From Gracilimonas sp040904925 (GTDB lineage: Bacteria > Bacteroidota > Rhodothermia > Balneolales > Balneolaceae): a stretch of 64,000 bases of DNA. The DNA lies in assembly GCA_040904925.1 (NCBI GenBank), contig JBBDSP010000025.1:62001-126000 (forward strand). Direction: 5' to 3'. This document shows, in pieces, positions 63,372 through 64,000 of the stretch. Positions within the stretch are counted from its first letter, which is position 1, and each line of letters opens with the position of its first letter. The translations under genes and the position numbers were made by a program. The notes beneath the pieces were generated by a model that worked only from the letters and a program-made list of their open reading frames with translations, was not told the origin of the DNA and ran no database searches.

Positions 63372-64000
63372 ATGAAAGTATCTTACAACTGGCTTAAAGA
63401 ATTTATAGACCTTCCGCTCTCGCCGGAAGAAACTGCAGAAAAACTTACCCTCATCGGGCTCGAAGTTGAAGAGATCGAAGAGTTTGGAAGTTCTCTCGAA
63501 GGTGTGATCGTGGGTGAAATACTTGAAGTTCGAAACCACCCTAACGCGGACCGATTACAAGTTTGTGATGTAAACCTAGGTGATACCCAAACTCAAATCG
63601 TATGCGGAGCCAAGAATGTAGCAAAAGGACAAAAAGTACCGGTTGCTACCGTCGGCTCCACTCTTCCAATCAAATTGGATGACGGCAGCTTCCTCAAGAT
63701 CAAAAAAGCGAAATTGCGCGGAGAAGTTTCTGAAGGGATGATCTGTGCCGAAGACGAGTTAGGCCTGGGAACTGACCACGCAGGAATAATGGTGCTGGAT
63801 GAAAACCTGAAGGTCGGTACTCCGATCTCAGAAGTGTTCGATCTTTATGAAGACACGATCATAGATATCGCCATCACCCCAAACCGTCCGGATGCTACTT
63901 GTCACTTAGGAGTAGCCCGAGATCTGTCTGCAGCTTTGAATCTGGAATTAAAAAAGCCGGAGATCAAATCAGGAAAGGTCGTACAGAATTCAGATGACAT
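63372..64000 (+). CDS. pheT: Phenylalanyl-tRNA synthetase beta subunit (partial)
   Basis: The first ~209 residues of PheT; the rest is beyond the window. It starts KVSYNWLKEFIDLPLSPEET. The tRNA-binding OB domain covers about 40-150 (VGEILEVRNHPNADRLQVCD, IVCGAKNV, LRGEVSEGMICAEDELGLG), and the B1/B5 junction is IDIAITPNRPDATCHLGVAR. It makes up the alpha2-beta2 enzyme with PheS and contains the editing and anticodon-binding regions further on. Confidence 0.97.
   Translation, partial: MKVSYNWLKEFIDLPLSPEETAEKLTLIGLEVEEIEEFGSSLEGVIVGEILEVRNHPNADRLQVCDVNLGDTQTQIVCGAKNVAKGQKVPVATVGSTLPIKLDDGSFLKIKKAKLRGEVSEGMICAEDELGLGTDHAGIMVLDENLKVGTPISEVFDLYEDTIIDIAITPNRPDATCHLGVARDLSAALNLELKKPEIKSGKVVQNSDD

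Overview
The window looks like a chromosomal segment of a marine or halophilic member of the Balneolota (Balneola/Gracilimonas/Rhodohalobacter type) or a close Bacteroidota relative. This is an inference from gene content and not from a marker tree. Supporting features are a SusC/SusD/SusE glycan-uptake set, a type IX secretion sorting domain, an SLC45-type sugar transporter, a Rho factor with a long Lys/Asn/His-rich insert, few Shine-Dalgarno sequences, and many short hairpin-rich dispersed repeats between genes.

Layout. 1-7.8 kb: alanine racemase (cut by the window edge), a CrtI-like FAD oxidoreductase, a metallo-beta-lactamase-fold hydrolase, a heme-type TonB receptor, a small membrane protein, and a SpoIIE-type phosphatase gene broken by one in-frame stop. 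7.9-13.4 kb: an accessory stretch with a HigB/HigA-like toxin-antitoxin pair, an unrecognised membrane protein, a REP-associated transposase (RAYT) among REP-like hairpins, an OLD-family ATPase/TOPRIM nuclease and a YdjM-type membrane protein. 13.4-18.4 kb: a repeat-rich spacer, rho, folC, pabC and a thioredoxin-fold protein without its cysteine pair.

18.4-36.8 kb is a coherent alpha-glucan (starch/maltodextrin) utilisation locus, all on the minus strand: susC, susD, susE, a hairpin, a LacI regulator, a T9SS-exported GH13 enzyme, two lipoprotein GH13 enzymes, an SLC45-like transporter, a VapBC-like toxin-antitoxin pair, and a further lipoprotein GH13. The likely flow is: surface cleavage by the T9SS enzyme, capture by SusD/SusE, import by SusC, trimming by the lipoprotein amylases, and inner-membrane uptake by the transporter. 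Two 16-bp LacI-type operators lie 215 bp apart upstream of susC. The SusD protein carries an inserted domain that resembles the starch-binding domain of the neighbouring SusE.

36.8-45 kb: ispG, two overlapping rhomboid proteases, a second CrtI/CrtD-like desaturase, a PKD/beta-helix lipoprotein, a pentapeptide-repeat protein, and an ArsR/AHSA1 pair with twin operator-like sites. 45.4-49 kb: a second accessory stretch with a PIN toxin and a 53-residue partner, a TPR lipoprotein, a membrane protein, and a SIR2-like protein bracketed by direct copies of a hairpin repeat. 49.3-64 kb is mostly housekeeping: polA, adenosine deaminase, ychF, a PPP-type phosphatase, nusB, a 23S-intervening-sequence-type four-helix-bundle gene flanked by dyad repeats, tRNA-Val(GAC), a four-PAS histidine kinase, and the thrS-infC-rpmI-rplT / pheS-pheT translation cluster, where infC appears to start at AUC. 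pheT is cut by the right edge.
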